Assembly (NCBI RefSeq): GCF_000003815.2
Contig: NC_049989.1
Location: 9,612,540-9,632,577, forward strand
Reading direction: 5' to 3'
DNA: 20,038 nucleotides
Source: Branchiostoma floridae
Taxonomy: Eukaryota; Chordata; Leptocardii; Amphioxiformes; Branchiostomatidae
The notes below the pieces were generated by a model. That model was not told the DNA's origin. It did no database searches and saw only the letters and a program-made list of their open reading frames with translations. The position numbers and the translations under genes are program-made. Position 1 is the stretch's first letter. Each line of letters opens with the position of its first letter. This document shows, piece after piece, positions 19,801 to 20,038 of this stretch.

Positions 19801-20038
19801 AGTATAAATCAGTTAACATACATTTTTGTGACAAACACTAGTATACACGCCAGTTGTATCACACAATTAAAAAAAGCATACTTTCTGTTCGAGATTTTAC
19901 GGCCAGGTAGTTAACTGCCCGACAATGAATTCACACATGGTGTGCATTCAGAAACCTGCACCGAGATTCACAACTTTGCTATATTGGACAGGCACAAAGC
20001 AGAGCACTCTCAGTGGATAGCATTTTGTTTTCACAGAA

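Larger units (their letters stand above)
14731..20038. other. Long gene-free stretch; simple repeats and motif matches only
   Basis: No protein domain, RNA gene or repeat with a second copy in the window was found. ORFs of 60-91 codons (for example 15434-15706 minus, 17717-17992 minus, 19218-19463 minus) contain no recognisable motifs. A small stem (GGTTCGGTT with AAACCGAATC) lies at about 18080-18113. Confidence 0.55.

Noticed and set aside
1-20038. CRISPR array, prokaryotic operon, prophage or toxin-antitoxin module
   Set aside because: No regularly spaced repeats, no gene rows and no ribosome-binding-site-led ORFs; the one real gene piece is a spliced animal receptor exon.

Overview
The window looks like intergenic to gene-edge DNA of a metazoan, most likely a lancelet (Branchiostoma). 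It is AT-rich and repeat-rich, has CA, TA and poly-C simple repeats, and contains one spliced coding exon with a consensus GT donor. There are no operon-like gene rows or Shine-Dalgarno-led ORFs. The lancelet assignment is inference: the repeat types (foldback elements, SINEs with 5S-like and tRNA-like heads) and the GPCR exon fit that group, but no single sequence proves it.

Only one protein-coding feature is convincing. It is a first coding exon on the minus strand (7305-7780) encoding the N-terminus and TM1 to TM3 of a class A (rhodopsin-like) G-protein-coupled receptor, ending at a splice donor just after the DRW motif. The exon(s) for TM4 to TM7 are not recognisable in the window. They would lie toward position 1 or beyond it; the 763-base N gap (5170-5932) is the only unread part of that interval.

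Layout: 1-2640 is mostly featureless, with a small dispersed repeat at 1493-1620 and a CA tract. The interval 2641-3800 is a nested repeat cluster holding a 5S-rRNA-headed SINE, a 200-bp perfect duplication around TA microsatellites, and a foldback element inserted into one of two copies of a short direct repeat. The interval 5039-5994 is an inverted-repeat element whose centre is the assembly gap, with a further small hairpin inserted into its left arm. At 6259-6523 lies a second, unrelated foldback element. The GPCR exon follows, and behind it is a 134-bp tandem duplication (8101-8368). The interval 8373-12060 is anonymous AT-rich DNA with two palindromes sharing a 12-bp core. A tRNA-headed SINE on the minus strand occupies about 12060-12470. 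A third foldback element lies at 14574-14730, and the remainder to 20038 has only simple repeats and scattered motif matches.

The window shows no gene system working together: its content is one receptor exon set among several generations of non-autonomous transposable elements. The most informative signals are the two SINEs with different RNA-polymerase-III heads that seem to share a central domain, the 5S-like head that keeps a helix with altered bases on both strands, and three foldback elements that share a terminal motif.
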